A stretch of DNA of 64,000 bases from Cutaneotrichosporon cavernicola. Lineage: Eukaryota; Basidiomycota; Tremellomycetes; Trichosporonales; Trichosporonaceae. Below, in pieces: positions 1 through 11,037 of the stretch. Each line of letters opens with the position of its first letter. The stretch's first letter is position 1. The translations under genes and the position numbers were made by a program. The stretch covers positions 2,356,001 through 2,420,000 of the forward strand of contig NC_083395.1 in the NCBI RefSeq assembly GCF_030864355.1, in the 5' to 3' direction. The notes under the pieces were generated by a model, which was not told where the DNA came from, ran no database searches, and saw nothing but the letters and a program-made list of their open reading frames with translations.

Positions 1-1
1 A

Positions 2-313
2 CCTACGGAGCAGCGCCTCCCGCCCTGGCGTATCTCCGAGAACTGGCACGGTGGTGGCCGCAACAGAGAGCGCGACCAGGGCTTCGGTGACCAGGGCTAC
101 GGCGGTGGCGAACAGGGCTACGGCGGCGGCGACCAGTACGGCGGTGGCGGCTACGGTGGTGACCAGGGCTACGGCGGTGGTGCTGGTGCCGCTGCTGGCG
201 GTGGTGGCTACGGTGGTGGCTACGGCGGCGACCAGGGCTACGGCGGTGGTGCTGGCGGTGCTGGAGGTGCGGGTGGTTACGGCGGCGGTGGTGGTGGTGG
301 CTATCAGCAGTGA
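2..313 (+). CDS. C-terminal part of a Gly/Tyr/Gln-rich protein (5' truncated)
   Basis: This is the reading frame that enters from the left edge (codons start at base 2) and stops with TGA at 311-313. After a short ordinary stretch (PPWRISENWHGGG) it becomes a low-complexity tail of repeated GGGDQGYGGG-type units ending in GYQQ. Such tails are common in fungal RNA-binding proteins and in prion-like, phase-separating domains. No folded domain lies inside the window, so the family cannot be named. Codon use and the steady GGY/DQGY period support this frame over the Ala/Thr-rich shadow frame beginning at base 51. An RNA-binding role is inference only. Confidence 0.6.
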   Translation, partial: PTEQRLPPWRISENWHGGGRNRERDQGFGDQGYGGGEQGYGGGDQYGGGGYGGDQGYGGGAGAAAGGGGYGGGYGGDQGYGGGAGGAGGAGGYGGGGGGGYQQ

Positions 314-795
314 GTACGGCCGCAATTCAGGTCTTGTTTTCCTCGCCGTAGCTGACACCAGATACTACGCCGGCATGCAGGGCGCGTAACGGCCCAACGG
401 CCCAACAACCCAACGGCTTAACCCCCAACCCAGACCCCAACCGTGTTGACCGGATCTCATAGACTCTGCGCGCGGCTGACTCTGTGTGCGCGTGCTGACG
501 CGCGCCGATGAGGAGAAAACGCGAAACCCCAAATTAAGGCTGATGTATCATGACTGTCCGACGGCGCGGTCGCGCCGTAAGCGGGCCGCTTAGAAGTGCC
601 GCTGTGATAAATGAGGATCACAGCGGCGACACAGGTCCTCAAGCACACGACGGCAGGGCCCACTTCCACTTGCATTCCACTTTGATGTCTTGATGCTCGG
701 GATTGTTGCAACATTTGTCTCACTTGGTTCACTTGATCACATTGTTCATGTTGTTGTCATGGGCAGACTCTACTGCAATGCATCGTGCTGTTCTT
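314..795. other. Intergenic, convergent 3' ends
   Basis: This 482-bp stretch lies between the stop of the Gly-rich gene and the stop of YVH1 on the other strand. It should hold both 3' untranslated regions. I see no conserved reading frame or RNA gene in it. Confidence 0.5.
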
Positions 796-3009
796 CTATG
801 TAGCTACCACACTTCCTCGACCTTGCTGCGCGAGAGGCAGAACCCCTGTCGTCAGCTCTGTTAATTTCAACTTGAGCAAACTCACAGGCGTCACCCAGTC
901 CTTGCACCCGCACTGCGCACCCGCCCAATCATAGTTGCCAATCTTGACACCGCACTTGGGGTTGGGGCACACGAGCTTGCCAGTGATACTGCCATTTGCG
1001 AGCACGGGCTCCATCCACGTCAGCGGCTCGACAAAGTATCCCGAGCACTTTGGGTTGGCGAGAATGGGCGGGGGTCCAGTGAGCCCTCCAGTGCTCATAT
1101 TCGGCATGGAAGAGGTGAACTGCAGCCCGGAGCTTGCGCGGCGCCGCCCAGCCGGCTTGTCAACAGGCGACGCATCGGTCGTAGAGGGCGTGGAGACGCC
1201 GCCAGTACGCAGCGCCGCGAGTTGGGGCGGGAGACGGGCCGCGAGCTGGTCCGCATCGAGAATGGGCCGCCCGGCGCGCGTCAAAGACGGCTTGGTGGGT
1301 GAGATGTCTTCGCTGCTCTTGCCCTCCTTGTCCTCGTCTGCGCTGACAGAGTTGGCGCGGGTCATGGTCAGCCCATCCGGGCCCAGACCGAGGAGGGACC
1401 GACTGCGTGCCCTTCCAACCCCACCGGTTTCCGAAGCGAGTGAAGCGCGACGCGACCGACTAGCAGGCAGTCCCGTGAGGGGATTAATCACGTCGCTGGC
1501 CACCGACGGCCTGCGGCTCAACTGGTCCTTTGGCGCGGGCTCGTCGTCGTCAATGTCGAGAGCGTCGTCGTCCGTCGTGATGCTCAGGTTCAAGCCCGTG
1601 AGCGGCCCAGGAAGCGAAAAGTTGCTGGGTGTGCGTGGGCGCGAGAGGGGGGCTTGGTCCAGAATATGGTCCATCATGTGCTCGCGAAGTGCTAGGTGCT
1701 GGCGACACATCTTGCACCGCACCTTGCGTCGGTGGCCGCCGGCTGGGGTTGCGGGCTGGCTGGGAGTCGGGGTTGAGGGGTAGACCGCCATGTGTTCGGT
1801 TGAAGGGGCGCGGCCGTCGTCTGCGGGTGAGCACTTGGATTTGGGCTGGGGGCGCGCCACAGGTGGTCGGAGGGGGTGGGCGGGCGGGCGGGACATCATC
1901 TTGGTGTGATGGGTGGCGAAATGAATGGAAAGATGGATGGATCATGGAGAATTTGGATCTAACAAGTGGAGGTCTGGAATGGCTCAAGCCCTACAAAGCC
2001 AAGCCATGCCACATCATCCAATGCAGCCTTGTATAGACGGACTCACTCATGACAGTATCCGTTGTGCGCGAGAGGTACCACTGGCGTGTCATCCGACCAT
2101 CGGCGAGGTAATACAATCCCAGCTGGTGCCAGAACGTATCTGATGGATCGACGACTGACCGGCGATCACGTAGAAACGTCACTGCCTCGACGGGGTCTAG
2201 GCGTAGTTCTCTCATCAGAAACGCGGCGGTGACTGTTGCGGACCGACTCATTCCTGCTTGGCAGTGGACTAGTACGCCGCCGGCTTTGGTCTCGGGAGTG
2301 TTCTGGAGCTCCAAGCCCCTCTGATCTGGTTCGTGTCCGGCGCGCCGTTGGAGCGCCTCGGCGATCCAGGCAACGGCACTAGGAAGTTCGCGGAGGATAT
2401 CGGTCTCGGGGGCGTCGTCTATCATGATGGCGAAGACTGCAAAGTCTGGCGCGAATTGGAGTGGGGGGCGTAGGAGGGAGACTACGTTGGTCTGGGGTTA
2501 GTCTGGGCCGGGGAGGGGGGCAAGGGAAGGATCGGAGGAGCGCAGGCGGGGGGCCCGGGGATGGTGTTGAGGAGGGAAGGAGGAGGAAGGGGGAGGTCAC
2601 GCACAATACCGCGCTCCTTCAACCCATCAGCATCCATAGCCGCGAAGAGGTCACCTATCCAAAGCCCATCAATGACCTCATTGAGGTGCTCCACCACCAC
2701 CTCTTCCTCTTCCTCTTCTTGCTGTTGTTGTTGGGCCAAGTACGCGGCTTCCTCGGGATCGTCCATCCAAGCCTGGTGGCGCCTCTGATGTTGCAACGTC
2801 CCAGGACCCTCTTCGGCCGCTGCAAGTTCCGCCAGACGACGGGCCGCACCCTCCAGCGTGCCGGTTTCTTTGACTTGGGCGAAGACATCGTCGATCGCCT
2901 GCTCGTCTGGTTTGAGCGCGTCGGCTGGGGCTGCGTCCAACCCCGAGTCTCGGAGGTTGGACATTTGGGGGAGCTTGGTGCCTCGTAGCGAGGCTGAGCG
3001 GGAGAGCAT
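796..3009 (-). CDS. YVH1: Dual-specificity protein phosphatase YVH1 with C-terminal zinc-binding domain
   Basis: Exons on the minus strand are 3009-2605, 2491-2047 and 1820-796, encoding 624 aa. The catalytic domain runs from about residue 105 (VIDGLWIGDL) across the first intron. The signature HCQAGMSRS, with the nucleophilic Cys near residue 208, lies in exon 2. The last ~70 residues carry the Yvh1-type Cys-rich zinc domain (CSGYF..., CPNPKCGVKIGNYDW, CGCKDW). In yeast, Yvh1 helps release Mrt4 from pre-60S ribosomes through this zinc domain; that role is family knowledge. The first intron (113 nt) restores the continuous sequence GITNVVSLLRP. The second (226 nt, CTCAC branch, GCAG acceptor at 1821) is the only phase-compatible choice I found but is less certain. 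The protein is longer than usual because of disordered N-terminal and middle segments, including a Gln/Glu run near residue 100. The start at 3009 is the ATG just before MLSRSAS. Confidence 0.93.
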
Positions 3010-3849
3010 GGTGGGAGATGGAATGGGTGATGGTGAGTGTGATGGTGAGTGTGATGGAGGGAGATGTGACGTAGGATGAAACCTGGCTTGACGCAGGGCC
3101 GTAAGATAGGTGGGATAATGAACAAGGGTTATACGCCGTCGACAATTAACAAGTGTATTTAGCTCGCGGCGAGATGCGACGGGACAGCTCTGCGGAGGAC
3201 GGGTTACCACCGAGTGGGGGTTATTACAAGTGTCGAAGGCTGCACTGTCAGGCATGTCAGGCCGGCCCCGAGGGTCCGCCCAGTACGCCCGCGCTCCTAT
3301 CTTCCCGTCCTGCACATCTTATCGCCCACATGAGCAAAAGCAAGCCCAGGCCAAGCTGTAATTATCTGAATTTGTGGCAAGCAGCTCGATTCCGCATCAC
3401 TGCACTACTTGTCGTCGCGGAATATACGCCACAGCGTCATGGTACTGTCGCGCTGCGCGTCTGCTAAGATCTGCTTTTGGAGCTTCTGGCGCGCATCTAC
3501 AAGCTCTGGCTTATGATCTCATGACGCAAAGATGCACCCGCATTCTTTAGACATCAGACACACCCACCCCCGCTACGCCCACAGGTTGGTCGCCGCAGCA
3601 TAGACGCTTCGATCTGCCAAATCTCCCTCGGTTGCCAGTTGACAGTTCTCACTACACGAACGACATCTCGCTCATGTACCCAACCCACACGCAACCTTCC
3701 CCTAACCAACACCCACCGCTCCTACGCCCGCGATACCCCCGTCGCGTTATGCTATTCATTCCACCCTAGGTTAATGCTTCTGACCGTTACACGCCCTCTG
3801 TGCACGTCAGCAACTCTTTTCCCGGCAAGAAAAAAAGAACAAGCCACAA
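3010..3849. other. Intergenic region upstream of YVH1
   Basis: About 840 bp between the YVH1 start and the 3' end of ATP5, both transcribed leftwards. It must contain the YVH1 promoter and the ATP5 terminator. Small frames here (for example 3153-3467 and 3639-3884) have no recognisable product. No RNA gene is seen. Confidence 0.5.
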
Positions 3850-4841
3850 TCACTCACGAGCAAGAGCGGCGTTGTAGCGGTTGACGCGGGTAGCGGCGGT
3901 GGCGTCAATGGTCTTGTCACCAATGTCGACAAGGAGACCGCCAAGAACCGAGGGGTTGACCTTGTTGGTAAACTTGAGGGTCTTGCCGTCGGCGAGGGCC
4001 GAGCCCTTGAGGGCCTTCTCGAGACGGGCCATGGTCTTGGAGTCGAGGGCCTCGGCCGAAGTGACAACGACCTCGAGCTCTCCCCGGTACGCCGACATGA
4101 GGGTGTTGAAGTCGGCAAAGACCTTGTCGGCGGACGAGAGGCGGCCGTTCTCCGAAAGGATCGAGAGAAGGTTGGAGAGGTAGGGCTGCGACTTGGGGAC
4201 AACCTTGTCGAGGGCGACCTGGCGCTCCGAAGCCGAGAGGGTGGGGTTGTCTGCGTGTGCGAGGAAGGAGTAGAGGGACAGCAGGAAGCGATGGAATGGA
4301 GGCGTAGGTCATTGTCGAGGAAGAGATGGCGTCAGCAATCGCTCTACTCTAGCCCAGAGCAACCTCGCACAACTCACGGATGAGGGCGGCGAGCTTGTCG
4401 TCGGTCTTGAGCTTCTGGCCGAACGACTCAATGTCCTTGGCGAGAGACTCGAGCTCCTTGGACGACTTCTTGAGCGCCGCAAGGTAAGCCGAGGTCGCGT
4501 AGGTGCCGGTCAGCGAGTTGAGCTGAACGGGCGCCTGTGGGGTCAGCAATAGTTCCATGCATTCTCCTTCTTGTCCCAATCCCATATACGCATCGTGCGG
4601 TCCCAATACCCTCGCCTGATCCAGATCCAGTCTCCAAGCAGCCGTGCGGTGCATTTGGACTGGCGAGCTGGCGAGCTAGCTAGCACGCTGGCGTGGATCG
4701 CGGATTTCGTCGGGGCGATTTGGGACGACGGTTTATTATGCGCAGATGGGATTTTCGGTGGGGAGCAGACGAGAGACGGACCTTGACCGACGAGGCGGTG
4801 GCGTAGCCACGGCGGGCAACGGTGCGGGCGATGGAGGCCAT
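3850..4841 (-). CDS. ATP5: Mitochondrial ATP synthase subunit 5 (OSCP, delta-like)
   Basis: Exons are 4841-4782, 4534-4378 and 4250-3850, giving 205 aa, close to the usual ~210 for fungal OSCP. The first exon is a basic, Ser/Ala-rich mitochondrial presequence (MASIARTVARRGYATASS). It is followed by the OSCP helical domain (APVQLNSLTGTYATSAYLAAL) and the C-terminal domain, which includes KVNPSVLGGLLVDIGDKTID. OSCP links the F1 head to the peripheral stalk of ATP synthase in the inner membrane. Both introns (247 and 127 nt) fit codon phase; the first has a CTGAC branch motif before CCCACAG. The last codons GCTCGTGAGTGA resemble a donor site, but the stop used here gives the normal family length. 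The symbol follows the yeast gene. Confidence 0.93.
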
Positions 4842-4958
4842 TTTGGAGAGAGTGGTGAGGAGGGTGGTGGAGATGGGGTATACGGTGCTTTGCCTAGCAG
4901 CGAACTGATCCGATGCGAGCCAACCCCTCCTTCTCCTTGCCCCAAGCTTGACTTGGCT

Positions 4959-4979
4959 CAGCCAGCCGACCAGCCAGCC

Positions 4980-5009
<30 letters not shown>
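4959..5009. repeat. (CCAG)n microsatellite
   Basis: Short imperfect, then perfect, tandem repeats of CCAG/GCCA just upstream of the ATP5 start codon, in its promoter or leader. This is read directly from the sequence. Confidence 0.9.
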
Positions 5010-5011
<2 letters not shown>

Positions 5012-5794
5012 CTCTGAGGCTCAAGTCCATCTAAGCGGGCCAGGCGGAGGTGCCTTTTCTCCGCCAGCCCGCGAGTGTGGCGGTTCCATATGTGCGCCTA
5101 TCTTGAAAAATACTAATTTGTGTCTCAAGGTGTTGGGAGGCCTGTTGAGACGCCTAAATTATGGATGAAAACTGGGGGGTTTAGTTAAATTTTGATTCAC
5201 CGAACTTGAGCACGACTTCAGGGCAACCGCGTCAATAGGAGATACCCTGAATCGGGCAGCGTAGGGCCGTCAGGAAGAGGATGTAGGGGGGTTTCAGGGT
5301 ATATGTGGATGGGGAGAAGGTGGTTGGTTTAGAGCGGCTATAGGAGAAACAACCAAGCCGCAAGCCGTATACCCGTATAAGAGGCACGGGTTGCTCTTTA
5401 GTGCGACTCCTTGTCTAACTGATTAGGTTGTCCCACTGGTACCTTTTTTTTGCTAATATGGGCATGTCTAATATAATCCCATACCTTGGGTCTAGTGGGT
5501 AAGTTGAGGAGGAGATTAGTGACCAGCCTTTGAGTGGATGGTAGGCGGGGGGGGTGGGTGGTTGTTGTTGTGTTGTTGACAGTCAAACTGTTGCGCCTCT
5601 CACGCCTCTAACAAAACCCCTTTGCCCCGTGTGACCCCACCCTAGGGGGTCACCCTTGGTCTCCACAAATTTGATTCCGCTTGGTTGTACCTTTGCGATC
5701 CGTCCCATACCATCCAGGCCATCCAGTTTCCACTGTACCTTTGGGTACCTCATCTTTGCATCAAAGACAAAGACCCGATCAAGGCCGGTCCCCC

Positions 5795-5823
5795 TCCTCC
5801 CCCCTCCCCCCTCCCCCCCCTCT
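5795..5823. repeat. Poly-C/CCT tract
   Basis: Almost pure C with scattered T, within the pyrimidine-rich region upstream of HAP2. Confidence 0.8.
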
Positions 5824-6498
5824 CGCTCTTCGGCCCTCCCCTTGCCTCTCTCACTCTCTCTCTCTGCTGCCGCTTCCCTAGTTGCATCAACTTCGGCTGT
5901 CTCACTCAAACCTCTCATTCACCCTTTGCTTCTACCGCCGTTACCGCTACCAACCCTTCCTCCGACACCTCTGACCTTTGCCTCACCACCACCAATCTAC
6001 TCAAAACTACTTTGACTACATTAACTCATCACTCTTCTTGTGTAAAAAAAAAAAACAACAACATCACCTGCCCCACCTTCCCCGCCTCCCCCTCCCACCC
6101 CCTCTCCCTCGCCGCCAACACTCACGGCTACACTGCAAAACTCTTAGGCTCGCATCGCTACGCCTTCCCTTCTCCTCGCCACCACTCGGATCATCATCCC
6201 GTCGCTCCTCACATCACAATCTCGCAACCTCACCCTCCTCCGCTCACAGCTCCTCCGCCACACCTACCCCGGCCACTCTTGCATTCCCTCATCACGCCAT
6301 TGACCGCCCCCCGCCCATCATCATCCTCATTATAGCCCCACTCACATCACAACATCACACGGACACCGGTCACTCCCTTGTCGTCATTTCGCAATCTTTG
6401 CATTTGGACACAACTCGTCATCTGACCACTGCCGCTTAACCGCTTAGCCCACACACTCGTCCAGCCACCTCCACCACAGCCACACGTTCCTGGGCAGA

Positions 6499-7439
6499 AT
6501 GAATACGGCACTGCCACTTCTCAACCTGTTGCATAACGGCAACTACAATGGCAGCCCATCCCTAGCAGACCACAACTTTGGCCGATCGTATAGCGAATAC
6601 ACCAACGGCTCAGACGCAGAACCAGCGCCGACACAGTCAAACGGCTACAACCCCTCGTATGGGTACCCCTACCCCGACGACCTGTCGACGTTTGGTCTCT
6701 CGGTCCACGACCAATACGGCTCGCGGCCCAACAGCTCTGGACAGCCGCCAAGCACTGGCGGTTACCCCAACCTCGTCGGGCCAGACTTTACGTCACACCA
6801 TCAGCACCAATACCGCAACGATGGCGGCCACCATGGCCAGCACTCTCACCACAATGGGGCGACTACCGGCGAGCCAGCGCGTTACCTCGACCTGGATCTG
6901 AACCAGGCCGGGCCATCGAGCTATCGCCATCCGTCCAGCGGCGACATGTACGCCCAGTCGGAAGCTTCGCAGGAGGGCGGAGCGACACATTCCGTTGTCG
7001 ACTCAACACGGGATGATCACGACAGCAAGGCGGCGAACGGATCGCCAGAAGGCGCTGCTCCTACCGAGGGAGCCGAAGCCGACAACGAGGAGCCACTCTA
7101 CGTCAACGCCAAGCAGTACCACCGCATATTGAAGCGCCGCATGGCGCGCGCACGGCTCGAGGAGCTGAACCGCCTAGTCCGCTCGCGCAAGGTGAATAGC
7201 CCACGCTGTGGAGATGCTAACCTCAGCCCTATCTGCACGAGTCCCGACACCGTCACGCCTGCTCCCGCCCTCGCGGCAAGGGCGGACGTTTTCTCACTGC
7301 CGACGAGATTGAACAGCTCAAAAGGGAAGAGGCCGCCAAGCAGGAGAGCGGCTCGACTAGCCTTGACGGCGACGCGCCGAGCGGGAGCGTGTCGGGAGAG
7401 GGCAGTGGGGTGTCAGATTCCTCGCCAGCTTTAGCATGA
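6499..7439 (+). CDS. HAP2: CCAAT-binding transcription factor subunit HAP2 (NF-YA)
   Basis: Exons are 6499-7191 and 7227-7439, encoding 301 aa. The conserved NF-YA core starts near residue 198 with PLYVNAKQYHRILKRR, the helix that contacts the HAP3/HAP5 pair. After splicing of a 35-nt intron it continues with PYLHESRHRHACSRPRGKGGRF, the DNA-contacting part that reads CCAAT. The intron (donor GTGAAT, branch CTAAC, acceptor CTCAG) falls exactly between the two core helices, and without it the core is broken. The N-terminal ~195 residues are Asn/Ser/His/Gly-rich and probably disordered. HAP complexes control respiratory and other genes in fungi; regulation here is not visible. The ATG at 6499 opens the frame after the CT-rich leader. 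Confidence 0.95.
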
Positions 7440-8472
7440 TCGGGGCCGGCACGTAGGGGACAGTGAGTGTCATCGTCATGACCACGGACGAGTCGGGACG
7501 CGCGAGTCACGCGCATATGCGCATGCCTTGAAGCCAAGCCGAACTACATCTTCAACAGGGTTCGCACTTGGGCCGCTGGCCAGGGAATGACGCTGTCTTG
7601 CCGATCACGACGTAACGATCACCTTCACATTTCCATAGACAAAGTCCACCGGGATGTGTGTACTTCTAGACCTTGGGGGTTTGCTCGCGCATTTGTGGGG
7701 GGCACGGGCATGTTAGCAATGTTGTGCAGCATGTTGTGTGAGTGCTTGCATGCATGTGTGAATTCGAGGTACAGGGGCTGAGCAGTGGTGAGAGGTGAGT
7801 GCCGACCGGCAGGAGGTTTTGAACGGCCGAATTTGGCCGTCGTTTTGCCCAATAAGGTCAACGCCCTGTGATTGGCCAATGAGACGAAGGTCGCTCCGAT
7901 ATTGGACTGCCAAGCCATCATCTTGTCATCGTCGCGTGGCTCAACTTGCCGGTTCTCCCGACTTTTCCGCGTGCACAGACATGTTCACATGAACAGAAAC
8001 AGAAACAGCCGACAGGTGACCCGAGCCAACAACCAACAACCAACAACTCAACGCCTCTCAGGTTCAGGCCATCAAACAACAGGGTACTGTACTACTCCCA
8101 AGCTGGGACATTCCGGAATGCGCCGATGGCTTGTAGATCAGACATGCTCGTGGCTAGGCTATTTACAACTACAAATGGCAGATCAGACCCCTTCTGGGGC
8201 GCCCTGGTCTCTCCACGAGTGCGCTAGACATGCTAAGCACCTCGGATTAAGGATGACAAAATGGCAATCTCATCATTTCTGCCGTTGCGTCAATGGAGGG
8301 TATGCGTGTGCAGGGTATGGCGGTGTTGGCGGGAGGTATGCAATATTTGGTCATGGTGGGGGAGGCGTGGTGGGCTGAGGGACCAAGAAGGAGCAGGTGA
8401 CGACGGAAGGAACACAGGTGGCAAGATCACGGACCGCACGCCACAGCGCACGTCACGGCGCACGTCGGACGC
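7440..8472. other. Intergenic, convergent 3' ends
   Basis: About 1 kb between HAP2 (+) and the unrecognised gene at 8473-9503 (-). It is long for a convergent gap in this window. Small frames (7587-7781, 7872-8378) show no family resemblance. It contains the palindrome ATTGGCCAAT at 7871-7880. No RNA gene is recognised. Confidence 0.45.
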
Positions 8473-9503
8473 CTACTCGGGTGTGTCGTCCTGCATGTGG
8501 ATTTGGTTCTCGGAATCGTCTTCGGCGTATGTCTCGTTTGGGACGGGTGCGTCGAACGGGTCTGCGGGCGCCGGCGGTGTCTCCTGCCTCTGCCGCTCTA
8601 AGTGGCGGCGAAGGTGCTCGCTGCGAGGCAATGGCACCATTTTGGGGCGGAGCGAGGGCGAGGTGGGTGATGGTGGACGCTTCGAGCCCTAGTGTTAGCG
8701 AGTGGCGGCTTCCTCTTGTCGCTCTGCTTCACGCCCTCCCAATCCTTGAGCAGCGCTGTGCCAGCTTACAGAACGAGCGACACAAGTGACACAAGTGACA
8801 CTTGTCAAGCCGCGTCTCCTTGAGCTGCAGACGAACATCCAGCGGCTCAATTGACTTGATGGAGTTGCAGCTGCGTCCACCCCCCCCCCCCCCCCCCGTG
8901 ACTGCTCTCCCCGCCCAGTCGCTGGTCCTTCTCCCCTTGCTTTACACACACACACACCCCATTCTACACTTACAGCCATCACAGGGGGCACCTCGCGCCC
9001 GTCTGGCCGTTCCACCAGGGCCGAGAGGTTGAGCTCGGTCCACTTATCCCCGTCCTGCTGGGGCATCATGTTGCCCGCGATGGAGCGCAAATTCCCCCCA
9101 GCAGCCTTCTTACCACTGGACGCGCGGCCAAATGGATAACTCGGGTGCAACTGAGAAGGGAGGACCTCGTCGGCGTCGAAACGTGGTGGCTCGAGTGATG
9201 AGGGGATGTCCAGGTTCTCGTCGAAACCGGGCATGACGTGGGCCCATTGCGCGTCGGGCTTCTCGTCCATTAGGAGGGCGAGGATGTATTCGGGTGTGGC
9301 GTGGAGGTGCGTGAACCGGGCGTCCTGGAGTTAGAGGGGAAGCAAGGGGATAAAAGGTGGTGCTGTAGACCTCATCAAGTAGGTTCCAGCTCGAGACGCG
9401 CGCACGCAAAGGACGACGCAGGAGAGCGAAAGCAAGAGAGCAATCCGGAAGCCAGGCTCAATCCCAGCCCTCCGTAACTACTTACAGTGATACTTGTCGT
9501 CAT
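8473..9503 (-). CDS. Unrecognised conserved-looking protein, 3' gene structure uncertain
   Basis: Exon 1 is probably 9503-9486 (MTTSIT, donor GTAAGT) and exon 2 starts at 9324 after a CTAACTCCAG acceptor, giving DARFTHLHATPEYILALL and so on. The readable part contains a Pro/Phe-rich segment (PPRFDADEVLPSQLHPSYPF) and a WTELNLSALVERPDGREVPP stretch. The likely last exon (8698-8473, after CTAACACTAG) encodes a Pro-rich segment ending in IHMQDDTPE. Between them the structure is unclear: the good donor after the codons for VMA and the good acceptor at CTGCAG give a middle exon that does not keep phase with the last exon, while the open frame runs through an 18-base C tract (8880-8897). I do not recognise the family. 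It starts 211 bp from the divergent Mtf2-like gene. Confidence 0.55.
8880..8897. repeat. Homopolymer of 18 C
   Basis: A pure C run followed 48 bases later by a short CA repeat (about 8945-8957). It lies inside the uncertain middle part of the minus-strand gene at 8473-9503 and is a place where sequencing length errors are likely. Confidence 0.9.
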
Positions 9504-9714
9504 GGTGAATGTATAGTGAATTGAGTAATTTGAGGTCGACAGATGATTGTTTGTTGTTTGCATCTGTGAGGGCGATGGTGAGTGCAAGGGCCAAAGGCTG
9601 TCCACGTGTGATTACGTACACAATCCAGTGGAGTGGAGGTCGGATTTCTCCAGCTTGCATGTTCAGTTTCACCAAAGATTTCGGATCATCGCCACCACAA
9701 CAAAACAAGTCGAC

Positions 9715-10966
9715 ATGCTCCAACGTCGCTTCGTCGCTGGTACGCGCCCATTACGCTCGGGATTGGGAGCATGGTACTCGTCTGAAGCGTCGTCCTCTGT
9801 GCCATTTCAATCCGGGCCCTCTGCGCCATCCTCTGAACCCTCCACCTCCACCGAGTCCTCCGCCACTCAACCATCACCCGCCGGACCGGGCCAGGACCTC
9901 CCGTCAGAGGCTTTGGACCTCGACCAGCTGTGGCGCAGCGCACTGAGTGCTCCGTGAGTCAACCCAACTCTATCTCACCATCCTCCTCCTTGGCTCCCTC
10001 CCTCCCTCCACTTTCCCCCATCATGCTAATCCCAGTGCCGCAGCGCTCAGGAAAGTCCCGCGCACCTCCTCAAAGACGCGCTCCCTCCTGGCCACCTCGA
10101 CACCTACCCCTCGCGTTTTCAAGGGCGCCCTCCATCGCACCCGCCGAGCCGAGGGCCAAACTCCTCATGAAGCCGGCAAGTTCAACGAGACGCTAGGCAA
10201 CATTCTCTCCAACCTAGTCAACAAGAAATGGGAAGTCGACGGCAACACCTTCCGTGCACCGGGCTCGGCGCGCGGTAAATCTCTCAACCACCTCACGTCA
10301 GCCCCTTCCGCTTGGGGTTTCGGCCAACCACGTGTGGAGGAGGACGATGCGGAACTCACGACGGCGCTTGACGCTCTCAAGGAGGAATTGAGTGGTGTCC
10401 AGACTCCAGGAGAGGCGGTGCAGTGGGCGCAAGCGAATGTGTTTGCGCGTACACCAGAAGAAGTACTCAAGGGTGGCGAGACGCCGCGTCCTCAATGGCC
10501 AAGGACATACCCTCGAGCGCTGGCCAATCTCATCAACACCCTCTGGATGCGCATGAACTCGCCACACCTTGCTTTGGCCATGTTCGAGCACGCACGCACG
10601 CTTAGCGTCGAGAGTTATCTCGCTGGGTGCCAGACAAGTGCTTATAATGAGCTTATTCGGGTTCATTGGGAGGCATTCCGCGACCTCAACGCCGTTCTCG
10701 ATGCCGTGCAGGAGATGGCGCAGAACGCCGTCGCGTGGGATCGATACACCCACGGCTTTGTCGCTGGTATCGTGGATGCCGCGGGCAAGGACCTGCTCGA
10801 TGCACGCAGCAAGAGCGCAACCCACCGCTGGGGCAGCGAGGCGTACACCACGCTGGCTCGGCTTGAGAATCTCCTGCGCGAGGACCAGGAGCGCGAGGAG
10901 AGAAAGTACGAACGGCGGTCCAACACTAAGCGAATCGCCAGGCAGGGCAGAGTGGCCGCCTGGTAG
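9715..10966 (+). CDS. Mitochondrial protein with Mtf2-like C-terminal domain
   Basis: Exons are 9715-9953 and 10036-10966 (82-nt intron, branch GCTAAT, acceptor CCCAG), encoding 389 aa. The N-terminus (MLQRRFVAGTRPLRSGLGAWYSS) is a typical Arg/Ser-rich mitochondrial presequence. The C-terminal half is helical, with the stretch TYPRALANLINTLWMRMNSPH, then LSVESYLAGCQTSAYNELIR. This resembles the Mtf2-type domain of fungal proteins that act in mitochondrial mRNA processing or translation. The last ~30 residues are highly basic. The family assignment is from memory of the pattern and is moderate; the mitochondrial targeting is clearer. It ends 71 bp from the convergent NC2beta gene. Confidence 0.75.
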
Positions 10967-11037
10967 GAGGCAAGGCGCAACACACTACATAGCACATCTC
11001 CATCTCTGCATATGGTACAACAATGGCCGCACACCGT

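Larger units (their letters stand above)
4842..6498. other. Divergent promoter region ATP5/HAP2 with pyrimidine-rich HAP2 leader
   Basis: This 1.66-kb stretch separates two divergent genes. The right part (about 5750-6480) is strongly C/T-rich on the plus strand and probably is the long leader of HAP2. Several open frames there are low-complexity Pro/Ser/His and look like by-products of composition. No RNA gene is seen. Confidence 0.5.

Noticed and set aside
935..1783. 282-codon plus-strand frame opposite YVH1
   Set aside because: Ser/Pro/Arg-rich shadow of the YVH1 last exon.
3010..3315. Upstream extension of YVH1 to an ATG at 3315
   Set aside because: The extra residues are unlike a conserved N-terminus, and the ATG at 3009 gives a sensible start. 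The extension could also be leader sequence.
5656..6439. Several overlapping frames in the CT-rich region before HAP2
   Set aside because: Low-complexity Pro/Ser/Leu/His products in all three frames, as expected of a pyrimidine tract. More likely a long leader.
7795..8378. Frames between HAP2 and the next gene
   Set aside because: No family resemblance, no good splice partners, and codon use unlike the genes.
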